From assembly GCA_015057365.1 (NCBI GenBank), contig SVEN01000016.1:1-51553 (forward strand): DNA of 51,553 nucleotides, read 5' to 3'. The translations under genes were made by a program, and so were the position numbers. A model generated the notes under the pieces. It saw only the letters and a program-made list of their open reading frames with translations, was not told the DNA's origin and searched no databases. Source of the stretch: Lachnospiraceae bacterium. GTDB lineage: Bacteria > Bacillota > Clostridia > Lachnospirales > Lachnospiraceae. Positions 20,513 to 27,473 of this stretch are shown in pieces (positions within the stretch are counted from its first letter, which is position 1; each line of letters opens with the position of its first letter).

Positions 20513-20542
20513 TGATATAATAAAATCACAAAAGCGCTTTTG
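20513..20542 (+). promoter_or_regulatory. Promoter and probable autoregulatory operator of the XRE gene
   Basis: An extended -10 (TGA TATAAT, 20513-20521) is followed at the expected start point by a perfect 14-base palindrome, CAAAAGCGCTTTTG (20529-20542). A second dyad, TCGAC/GTCGA (20479-20483/20493-20497), covers the -35 position. Both are well placed for repression by the XRE protein encoded just downstream. Confidence 0.6.
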
Positions 20543-20565
20543 AATACTTTTTGGAGGACAAAATT

Positions 20566-21654
20566 ATGTCGATTGGTTCTAACATTAAACGGTTGCGCAG
20601 GGAGAAAGATATCACGCAGGAACAGCTTGCCGAATATCTCGGAATTACATCCCGTGCGATTTCCCAGTGGGAGTGTGACCGGACTGCTCCCGACATTTCG
20701 CAGTTGCCTGCACTCTGCCATGTCTTTGATGTTTCCTCGGATGTTCTGCTGGGAATCGATGTGGAAAAGAATGAGGAGCGTATCAAGAGTTATTTGGAAG
20801 AGGCTCACAAGGTGGATTGGGAAGGAAATTTTGAAAAAGAGGTGGAAATCTTACGGGAAGCACTGGGAAAATTTCCAAGATCCTATCAGATTATGCAGAA
20901 GCTTGCCAATGCTTTGGTAAATGTTTACTCCCGAAAGGGTGTGAAGGAATACGAAGAGGTGTTTTCTCTTTGTAACCGGGTGCTTGCGGAGTGCACCGAT
21001 AGCAAAACTCGCTATGAAGCAACGCAGACACTTGTTTATGCATACGATTATGCGGGAAAAAAAGAAGAGATGTTAAGCGTTGCGGAAGAAATGCCGAAAT
21101 CGATTATCTCGTATGAAAGTTGCATGCTCTGGATTTGGGAAGGCGATGCGGATTTTGCCAAAAAGCAAGAGTTCATTTCCTATTTAATCTATCAATTGGT
21201 TTCGGCCATCGGTGCTGCCGGAGTTCATCGTCATGATGACGATACCATGTTTTTTACGCCGGAAGACAGAATGAGGCTCCATAAGCTTCAGGTAGACCTG
21301 CTGGAACTTCTGTTTCCTGAGAAAGACTATCAGAATGTAGCTCAGGTAGGGTGGATGGCTTGCATGCACATGGGGAGGCTCTTTCTTCGAAGCAATGATT
21401 TGGAAAATGCATGGAAATGGTTGGAAAAATGTGCAGATTTTGCAATTCATATGGATACCTATGATTTTGATGCTAAGCATACTTCGCCTGTTCTTCGCGG
21501 TTACTCCGACGGAGGATTTATTCCGGAGGCGGTAGGAAACACTTCGCAGATGACACTTAATTGGCTATTGGAGGAAGAATTTGATGTTTTGCGCACGGAC
21601 GAGCGTTTCGAGATGTTTGTGGAGCGTTTGAAAGAGTTTGCAACGAAACCGTAA
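20566..21654 (+). CDS. XRE-family regulator with TPR-like C-terminal domain
   Basis: This 362-residue protein has an N-terminal Cro/C1-type helix-turn-helix (residues 1-62, with IKRLRREKDITQEQLAEYL and ITSRAISQWECDRTAP). A roughly 300-residue helical region, probably tetratricopeptide-like, follows. That layout resembles peptide- or signal-responsive regulators, but the family is broad. ATG 20566 follows TTGGAGGAC at 20551-20559; an in-frame TTG at 20551 overlaps that ribosome site and is unlikely. A palindrome at its predicted transcription start suggests autoregulation. The tRNA-end repeat cluster begins 12 bases after its stop codon. Confidence 0.85.
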   Translation: MSIGSNIKRLRREKDITQEQLAEYLGITSRAISQWECDRTAPDISQLPALCHVFDVSSDVLLGIDVEKNEERIKSYLEEAHKVDWEGNFEKEVEILREALGKFPRSYQIMQKLANALVNVYSRKGVKEYEEVFSLCNRVLAECTDSKTRYEATQTLVYAYDYAGKKEEMLSVAEEMPKSIISYESCMLWIWEGDADFAKKQEFISYLIYQLVSAIGAAGVHRHDDDTMFFTPEDRMRLHKLQVDLLELLFPEKDYQNVAQVGWMACMHMGRLFLRSNDLENAWKWLEKCADFAIHMDTYDFDAKHTSPVLRGYSDGGFIPEAVGNTSQMTLNWLLEEEFDVLRTDERFEMFVERLKEFATKP

Positions 21655-21665
21655 ATTGCGGGGTC

Positions 21666-21870
21666 GCGGAAGGGGGATTGGGTCGTCTTCGTTTCACTTC
21701 GGTCAGTCCCAGAACCGACATCCACCGGATGTCGTGGGACACTCCGCTACGGTCGGCGCAGAGCGGAGGACCGCGGAAGGGGGATTTGGTCTCCGCTCCG
21801 CTACGGTCGGTCCAGAACCAACGTCCCCCGGACGTTGTGGACCCCTCGAACCACGGGACCCGTGGTGTCT
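21666..21870. repeat. Palindromic module cluster interleaved with tRNA-Met 3'-end copies
   Basis: Two extra copies of the 3' end of the neighbouring tRNA-Met occur here: 14 bases at 21666-21679 and 16 bases at 21773-21788, identical to 21939-21952 and 21939-21954. A third tRNA piece, CCCTCGAACCACGGG at 21843-21857, copies 21957-21972 with one base lost, so the tRNA copy is split at its T-loop by a module of about 54 bases. Two full hairpin modules are present. One has outer stem GTCCCA/TGGGAC and inner GACATCC/GGATGTC (21706-21740). The other has GGTCCA/TGGACC and AACGTCC/GGACGTT (21809-21843). A truncated module lies at 21741-21772. The cluster lies beyond the tRNA terminator. The same modules follow tRNA-Leu at 45.3 kb. 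Confidence 0.8.
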
Positions 21871-21900
21871 CGTGTTAAGTATCTTTTTCATTACTATCAC

Positions 21901-21930
21901 AAAAAAGGAATCCTTTCGGATTCCCTTTTG
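21901..21930 (-). terminator. Terminator of the tRNA-Val/tRNA-Met operon
   Basis: Read on the minus strand, GGAATCC-GAAA-GGATTCC is followed by TTTTTT. It ends the tRNA transcript seven bases after tRNA-Met and before the repeat cluster. Confidence 0.9.
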
Positions 21931-21936
21931 CGATAG

Positions 21937-22010
21937 TAGCGGAAGGGGGATTTGAACCCTCGACACCACGGGTATGAACCGTGTGCTCTAGCCAACTGAG
22001 CTATTCCGCC
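21937..22010 (-). tRNA. tRNA-Met (CAT), elongator type
   Basis: A full cloverleaf with acceptor GGCGGAA/TTCCGCT, anticodon loop TTCATAC and discriminator A. It lacks initiator features (no unpaired first base, no GGG/CCC in the anticodon stem). The T-stem GAGGG/CCCCC has an A-C mismatch at its second pair, which is unusual. The 3' terminal bases are identical to the copies in the adjacent repeat cluster. Confidence 0.93.
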
Positions 22011-22036
22011 ATATGAAGTTATGTGTCCGTTCGGAA

Positions 22037-22109
22037 TGGGGCCTATAGGGCTCGAACCTATGACCCTCTGCTTGTAAGGCAGATGCTCTCCCAGCTGAGC
22101 TAAGACCCC
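22037..22109 (-). tRNA. tRNA-Val (TAC)
   Basis: Cloverleaf with acceptor GGGGTCT/AGGCCCC, anticodon loop TTACAAG and discriminator A. It is first in the two-tRNA operon, 26 bases before tRNA-Met. Confidence 0.95.
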
Positions 22110-22141
22110 GAAGTATTCCTTGCTCGAACGGTACGTTTGAT

Positions 22142-22170
22142 ATTATATTAAATAATATTGGGTTTGTCAA
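22142..22170 (-). promoter_or_regulatory. tRNA-Val/tRNA-Met promoter
   Basis: On the minus strand a perfect TTGACA (22165-22170) and a perfect TATAAT (22142-22147) are separated by 17 bases. Confidence 0.93.
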
Positions 22171-22206
22171 GCGGTATTTTTCCTTTTTTCAGTATTTTTT
22201 GTTTTT

Positions 22207-23055
22207 TTATTGTTTTTGCTGTTTTGCGTATTTTCCGGGGGAGATTCCCATTGTCTTTGTGAAGGTGCGGATGAAGTTGGCATAGTCGGAAAAACCGCAG
22301 CGAAGGCATACCTCCGTGATGCTTAAATCAGAGGTAAGTAACGTGCAGGCATAGGAAATACGCCGCTCCGGGATATAATTCCGAAGGGTAAGTCCGGTAT
22401 GCTTCTTGAATTGCCGGCTGATGTAGGTGCCGTTTAAATAGAATTCCCGCTCCAATGTTTCTAAGGTAATCGACTCCGAAAGGTGGGTATCGATATAGCG
22501 GAGAAGGTCGCGAATGAGCTTCGGCATAATATTGGAAGTCGGTTTCCCGGCGGTACGTAAGACTTGGTTGATGAAAACAAAAAGCCGGGTCAGATAAGAT
22601 TGTACCAGTAAATCTGCGCCGAATTCGTCGGAGGTCAGTAACGGTTCGATTTTAGAAATGAGGGACAGATAGTGCTGTAATTGCTGTGCGGACAGGCGGA
22701 TAAGACACACATTATCCTTAGACGGACCGCGGAAGGATGACGCCAGGTCGGTCTGCCTTGTAGATAACTTCTGTAGAAGTGTTTCCTGAAAATTAAGGGT
22801 AATCCGCTCGTAGTTACTTTGGTCCAGCATGACGGGACGATGATATTGCCCCGGGCGAATCACCAGCAAATCTCCCCGCTCCATATGAAAACATTGTTGT
22901 TCTACATAGCAGTTTACGTTTCCCTGTAAAAAGAGGTAGAGCTCGTAGCCTTCGTGGCGGTGAAATGCACCGTCTAAGGAATAGTTGGTAGTCTGGTGTT
23001 GAAATAATAAATCTTCGCGGATTTGGCCGGAAAATCCGGAAAACATGAGTTCCAT
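22207..23055 (-). CDS. AraC-family transcription regulator
   Basis: The 282-residue protein has an N-terminal cupin-like sensing domain (residues 1-150, with HRHEGYELYLFLQGNVN and VIRPGQYHRP) and a C-terminal pair of helix-turn-helix motifs (180-282: TLEREFYLNGTYISRQFKK and EVCLRCGFSDYANFIRTF). Such regulators bind a small ligand, often a sugar, and activate nearby genes. It is divergent from the GH10 xylanase gene with a 149-base shared promoter region, so a xylan-derived sugar as inducer is a reasonable inference. Start ATG 23055 follows AAAAGGAGG. Only the termination codon region separates it from the tRNA promoter. Confidence 0.9.
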   Translation of the reverse strand: MELMFSGFSGQIREDLLFQHQTTNYSLDGAFHRHEGYELYLFLQGNVNCYVEQQCFHMERGDLLVIRPGQYHRPVMLDQSNYERITLNFQETLLQKLSTRQTDLASSFRGPSKDNVCLIRLSAQQLQHYLSLISKIEPLLTSDEFGADLLVQSYLTRLFVFINQVLRTAGKPTSNIMPKLIRDLLRYIDTHLSESITLETLEREFYLNGTYISRQFKKHTGLTLRNYIPERRISYACTLLTSDLSITEVCLRCGFSDYANFIRTFTKTMGISPGKYAKQQKQ

Positions 23056-23104
23056 AGCACAGCCTCCTTTTGCAGAAAATTATAAAGTTGATTATAGTCA
23101 TTTC

Positions 23105-23132
23105 ATGCAATAAACTATACATAATATGCAAT
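23105..23132 (+). promoter_or_regulatory. Direct repeat, candidate AraC-type activator site
   Basis: ATGCAAT occurs at 23105-23111 and again at 23126-23132, exactly 21 bases (two helical turns) apart and ending 9 bases before the xylanase -35 box. That is the spacing and place expected of an AraC-family activator site. Confidence 0.45.
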
Positions 23133-23141
23133 GATTATTTC

Positions 23142-23170
23142 TTGAACAGATATTATACTGATTGTATGAT
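23142..23170 (+). promoter_or_regulatory. Xylanase promoter
   Basis: TTGAAC (23142-23147), 17 bases, TATGAT (23165-23170), about 35 bases before the start codon. Confidence 0.75.
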
Positions 23171-23204
23171 ACCATGGATATACTTGTTTTACAAGGGGGT
23201 TACG

Positions 23205-24587
23205 ATGAGAATGAAGAACATATGGAACTGTCTGTTGGGGGCAAGTGTGATTTGTCTGCTGGCAGGGTGTGCATCCGCACCGGTGAACGATTTGGAGAAA
23301 ACGGAAATAACAACGGATCTTTCCGAGGAAGTAACAATCACACCGGAACCAACGGCAACACCGGAACCGACCGCAACGCCGAAGCCGACGGCGACGCCGA
23401 AACCGGCCAACGTACCGGAGGTGGATACCGTGTACTGGCAGAGTGTGGTGGATTCTTTTTCCGGCAGTAAGTATGACCTTAGCACGGCGCTTATGGCACC
23501 GGCTTTAAAGGACCGTTGTAAGGGTTATTTTAAGCTGGGTGTGGGACTGACCGGTTATTCTCTTGATACGATGGCGGTGCAGTCCGATGAATATATGGCC
23601 CTTGTAAATAAGCATTTTAACAGTTGTACCCTGACCAATCTCATGAAGCCGTCCTATATGCTGGACCAGAAGGGCTGTATGGAAAATGCGGCGGCGGGCA
23701 ACGAGGAGCCGGTACTTACCTTTGCCGGTGTGGATGAAATATTGCTGTGGTGTGTGGATAACGGGGTACAAATGAGAGGTCACACGCTTGTGTGGCATAC
23801 CCAGACGCCGGATTGGTTTTTCAGGGAGGGCTATAAGGCTGACGGTGAGTACGTAAGCAGAGAGACGATGCTGGTGCGTTTGGACAGTTACATCAAGCAG
23901 ATGCTGACGTATTGCCAGGAGAATTATCCGGGCGCGATTTATTGCTGGGATGTTGTGAATGAGGCGGTAGACGAGGCAGGCGATCCCAACAGCTTTTATC
24001 TTTGCCGTACCAAATGTGACACGGGGCCGAATCCGTGGTATGCGGTGGTCGGTGACGATTATGTGGAGCAGGCGTTCCGGAGTGCCAGAAAGTACGCGGC
24101 AGAGGACGTAAAACTGTTTTACAACGATTTTAATACGTATTTTTCCACAAAGCGAGATGCGATTTATCGTTTGTGTGAGTATTTAAAAGCAGAAGGACTG
24201 ATTGACGGAATCGGAATGCAGGCCTACTGGACCGGAGCCAATACTTCTTCTATCGAAACCGCGATAAAGAAGTTTGCAACTTTGGATTTGGAAATTCATA
24301 TTACGGAGCTTTCCATTGATGCCGCGGATTTATCCGAGGAGGAGCTGAAGAAACAGGCCAATTCCTACGGTTCCCTGTTTTATATGTTCAGTTATCTGGA
24401 TGATCAGGGGGGAGGCCCGGCAAATATCACGTCTGTGACATTGTTCGGTTTGCAGGACGGGTATGTGATGTACGGCGGTAGCGATACGACTACGTCCCGT
24501 ATATTTGATAAGGATTTTCAACCGAAGCCGGCTTTTGAGCGGATTGCGAAAATCATGGAAAATATGTATAAAAACAGAGAAAAGTAA
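23205..24587 (+). CDS. GH10 endo-1,4-beta-xylanase, surface lipoprotein
   Basis: The 460-residue enzyme cuts internal beta-1,4 bonds of xylan outside the cell. It begins with a lipoprotein signal (hydrophobic segment, lipobox LLAGC with Cys22) and a proline/threonine linker built of TPEPTA and TPKPTA repeats (about residues 46-68). The GH10 barrel has the subsite motif HTLVWHTQTPDWF, acid/base Glu253 in WDVVNEAVDE and nucleophile Glu368 in EIHITELSID. ATG 23205 is preferred because it opens the signal peptide and follows AAGGGGG. No carbohydrate-binding module is visible. An SGNH esterase follows 20 bases later, and a divergent AraC regulator probably controls both. Confidence 0.95.
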   Translation: MRMKNIWNCLLGASVICLLAGCASAPVNDLEKTEITTDLSEEVTITPEPTATPEPTATPKPTATPKPANVPEVDTVYWQSVVDSFSGSKYDLSTALMAPALKDRCKGYFKLGVGLTGYSLDTMAVQSDEYMALVNKHFNSCTLTNLMKPSYMLDQKGCMENAAAGNEEPVLTFAGVDEILLWCVDNGVQMRGHTLVWHTQTPDWFFREGYKADGEYVSRETMLVRLDSYIKQMLTYCQENYPGAIYCWDVVNEAVDEAGDPNSFYLCRTKCDTGPNPWYAVVGDDYVEQAFRSARKYAAEDVKLFYNDFNTYFSTKRDAIYRLCEYLKAEGLIDGIGMQAYWTGANTSSIETAIKKFATLDLEIHITELSIDAADLSEEELKKQANSYGSLFYMFSYLDDQGGGPANITSVTLFGLQDGYVMYGGSDTTTSRIFDKDFQPKPAFERIAKIMENMYKNREK

Positions 24588-24607
24588 GAGAAAACAGGAG
24601 GAGCGGT

Positions 24608-26314
24608 ATGAGAGGACCGAAAGCGCCGAAAGACCCGGTAGCCAAAAGACCGGCGGTATATGTGATGGTGGATTCCATTATTGAAGGAAGTCCGAGAGGA
24701 AACGGAAAGTATCAGGATATTTGTTATTTGAACGGGAGAATCGCGCAAAAAATCTCCGTATTGTGCAATGAGATGCCGAAGGAGATTCTGGAGCTTGTGC
24801 CGGGGAGTGCAGGATTTCGGAAACTGGTACATACCGTCGGAGTTACGGTGATTGCCACGAAGAAGGAATTGCAGGATATGTCGGTTGAGTTTACGTTAAA
24901 TTGTCTTTCGACGGTACCGGGGGCAGACGGCACCTGTTATAAGGCAGAGGTACCGTGTAACGGACAGGAAGTAAAGATAACGGTGGCAGAGTATCCGGAT
25001 AATCCTGCAGACGGGCTGTTGGGTTCCTTTGTCACGACGTTTCCGTGCCATGAAACGGCAAAGCTTACGGTATGCTTTTATTTGAATGACGGTTACACGG
25101 CTCCGGAGTTGGTACCGGATGCTCCGGTGGAGTTCGATTCATTACGGTATCGCAAGATGATAGAGCGTTCCCTTCTTCAGACCGGTAATCTTTATCGTGT
25201 ACAACGGGCAATAGAAAAGGCACAAAAGGGCGAGGAGGTTGTAGTTGCCTATCTGGGAGGCTCCATTACCCAGGGCGCGGGGGCAAAGCCGATTCATACC
25301 GAGAGCTATGCGTATCGCTCTTACCTGGCATTTAAGAACCGTTTCGGAAAGGGAGACGGTTCCAATATAAAGTTTATTAAGGCAGGAGCCGGCGGCACCT
25401 GTTCGGAGCTTGGTCTGACCCGGTATGAGATGGATGTGCTTCGCCGGGGGAGTGTGGTTCCGGATATTGTATTTCTGGAGTATGCGGTAAATGATGCGGG
25501 AGATGAGACCGACGGCGTATGCTTTGAAAGTCTGGTGCGTATGGTTATGGACGGACCGGGATACCCGGCGGTGGTTTTGTTGTTCTCCGTGTTTATGGAT
25601 GATTATAATTTGCAGGAACGGATGATTCCGGTAGGAAAGCGCTGCAAAACGGCCATGATTAGTTTAAAGAACGCGGTAACACCGCAGTTTTCCGAAGAGA
25701 CACCGGTGATTACCAAGCGTCAGTATTTTTACGATTTGTTCCATCCGAGCAATGACGGACACCGCATTATGGCGGATTGCATCGATTATTTCTGGGAGAC
25801 GGCGGCTACGGCACCGAAGGAGTCTGCGGACGCGGCAGTGGAACCGGTACCGGCCATCGGGGAGAAGTATCGTAACTTGCGGTCTTTTGACCGTAGCAAT
25901 TATGCGGCACATCCGGAGGTAAGGCATTTGTCCGAGGGAATGTTTACGGAGACGGACAGGGTGCTACAGTGTGTGGAAAAGGATGATAATCCTCTGGCAA
26001 CGCCGGAGTTTCCGGATAACTGGATGAAGACGCCGGAGGGTACCGGAGAGGCGTTTGCCATGCGGCTTTGGTGTAAGGATCTGTTGCTGGTGTATAAGGA
26101 CAGCGGGGATGTAAGCTTCGGTAAGATTGAGGTACGGGTAGACGGTACGGTGACCCGTGTGATCGATCCGTTGGAGGTAGGCTGGAATCATTGTACCGCA
26201 TATGTGGTATTTGAGAGCGATGTGGCAGCGGAGCATAAAATCGAAATCTCCATGGTAAAGGGAGATGAAGGGAAGGCCTTTACGATTTTAGGTTTTGGCT
26301 ATACAACGGAATAA
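24608..26314 (+). CDS. SGNH/GDSL esterase, probable acetyl-xylan esterase
   Basis: The 568-residue protein has an N-terminal beta-rich domain (about residues 1-195), a central SGNH hydrolase domain and a C-terminal beta-rich part (about 420-568). The hydrolase motifs are block I LGGSITQG with nucleophile Ser219, block III EYAVNDAG and block V DLFHPSNDGH with Asp376 and His379. Together with the xylanase upstream, removal of acetyl groups from xylan or its oligomers is the likely job. There is no signal peptide, so the enzyme appears cytoplasmic and should act on imported oligosaccharides. ATG 24608 follows AGGAGGAGC. A terminator follows. Confidence 0.85.
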   Translation: MRGPKAPKDPVAKRPAVYVMVDSIIEGSPRGNGKYQDICYLNGRIAQKISVLCNEMPKEILELVPGSAGFRKLVHTVGVTVIATKKELQDMSVEFTLNCLSTVPGADGTCYKAEVPCNGQEVKITVAEYPDNPADGLLGSFVTTFPCHETAKLTVCFYLNDGYTAPELVPDAPVEFDSLRYRKMIERSLLQTGNLYRVQRAIEKAQKGEEVVVAYLGGSITQGAGAKPIHTESYAYRSYLAFKNRFGKGDGSNIKFIKAGAGGTCSELGLTRYEMDVLRRGSVVPDIVFLEYAVNDAGDETDGVCFESLVRMVMDGPGYPAVVLLFSVFMDDYNLQERMIPVGKRCKTAMISLKNAVTPQFSEETPVITKRQYFYDLFHPSNDGHRIMADCIDYFWETAATAPKESADAAVEPVPAIGEKYRNLRSFDRSNYAAHPEVRHLSEGMFTETDRVLQCVEKDDNPLATPEFPDNWMKTPEGTGEAFAMRLWCKDLLLVYKDSGDVSFGKIEVRVDGTVTRVIDPLEVGWNHCTAYVVFESDVAAEHKIEISMVKGDEGKAFTILGFGYTTE

Positions 26315-26333
26315 AAGACGCAAAGATAAAATC

Positions 26334-26373
26334 AGAGCCGGTGCGAAGAAACGTGCACCGGCTCTTGGTGTTT
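26334..26373 (+). terminator. Terminator of the xylan operon
   Basis: AGAGCCGGTGC (26334-26344) pairs with GCACCGGCTCT (26355-26365), followed by TGGTGTTTT. Confidence 0.8.
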
Positions 26374-26418
26374 TATGTTGTGTGCGGAACAAAAGAAATG
26401 TGACGCAAGGAAATCGGA

Positions 26419-27279
26419 TTAACGGGTGTTTCCGAGATAGAACAATGCAACCGTACCCGGACCGGAATGGGCTCCGATGGTAGGACTGACATAATCAATC
26501 AGGAAGTTCTGAATGCCGAAGCGTTCTTTGACCTGTGCGGCTACAAACTCCGCATCCTCCAAACAATCGCCGTGGCTGATAAATACAATATCGTTTTGAT
26601 AGCCATCGATTTGCTCTCCCATAAGCTCCACTAACTTAAGCAAAGCTTTCTTTCTGCCGCGCACATTACAAACGGAGGTAAGGTGTCCTTCGTTGTCTAC
26701 ATGAAGCACCGGTTTTACGTTTATCAGAGTACCGATAATTGCGGTTGCCTTGGAAACACGGCCTCCGCGATGTAAGTGGAACAAATCGTCTACCGTAAAC
26801 TGGTGGCAAAGGTGAAGTTTGTTCTCCTCAAGCCATGCGGCAACCTCCTCTATGGATTTTCCCTGCTCCTTCATGGTAACGGCATAATGTACAAAAAGGC
26901 CCTGGCCGAGAGAAGCACATAAGGAATCTACCAAAATTATTTTACGATCCGGGTATTGCTCTGCCAGTTCGTTTGCCGCAATGCGGGCGTTGTTATGGCT
27001 GGCACTCAAGCCGGAGGAAAAGCTGATATGAAGAATGTCGTAGCCTTCTTTTAAGTATGCTTCAAAGCTGTTCTGTACCTCGTCCGGAATGCAGGCATTG
27101 GTAGTCGGCATTTCGCCGGAACGCATCCGGTCGTAAAAATCGTGCGGGTCCAGCTGGTTATTTAAGCCGTAGACCGTGTCACCGAAGGCGTAGGAAAGAA
27201 ACTGAATCGCAATGTCGTGTTCCTTTACGTAGGATGCCGGTAAATCGGCGGTAGAATCGGTTGATATGATGTATTTCAT
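26419..27279 (-). CDS. DegV family fatty-acid-binding protein
   Basis: The 286-residue protein belongs to the DegV/EDD family, which binds a fatty acid and, in the FakB members, presents it to the kinase FakA for phosphorylation and use in phospholipids. Family motifs are IISTDSTADLP at the start, the SGLSASHNNAR region for SSxxS-type ligand contacts, VDSLCASLGQG, FHLHRGGRVSKATA and HSGPGTVALF at the end. No fakA is near. Start ATG 27279 follows AAGGAGGTCCT. It is a single minus-strand gene divergent from secDF. Confidence 0.92.
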   Translation of the reverse strand: MKYIISTDSTADLPASYVKEHDIAIQFLSYAFGDTVYGLNNQLDPHDFYDRMRSGEMPTTNACIPDEVQNSFEAYLKEGYDILHISFSSGLSASHNNARIAANELAEQYPDRKIILVDSLCASLGQGLFVHYAVTMKEQGKSIEEVAAWLEENKLHLCHQFTVDDLFHLHRGGRVSKATAIIGTLINVKPVLHVDNEGHLTSVCNVRGRKKALLKLVELMGEQIDGYQNDIVFISHGDCLEDAEFVAAQVKERFGIQNFLIDYVSPTIGAHSGPGTVALFYLGNTR

Positions 27280-27412
27280 AGGACCTCCTTATTAAAAACG
27301 ACAAAATATGGTATAAAAAGATGTTGCATGTGGTTTTCGAAACTATTTTATAATAAAACAGGGAAAAGTGCAAGCAAAAAGATAAAAAAGTCTTTCTTTC
27401 GGGGGCTTCCTG

Positions 27413-27421
27413 TGGTATACT
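27413..27421 (+). promoter_or_regulatory. Extended -10 promoter of secDF
   Basis: TGG-TATACT (27413-27421) with only a weak TTTCTT at the -35 position. Confidence 0.5.
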
Positions 27422-27473
27422 TATGGCTTAGGGGCGAATGCCCAATAAAGGTATTTACGGAAAGAGGGAAATT

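Noticed and set aside
21638..21955. Open frames reading through the repeat cluster beside tRNA-Met
   Set aside because: GC-rich palindromic repeats stay open by composition; the products are Pro/Arg/Gly-rich and run into the tRNA gene.
21937..22010. Initiator tRNA-Met
   Set aside because: No mismatch at the 1-72 pair of the initiator type and no three G-C pairs in the anticodon stem, so it is the elongator.
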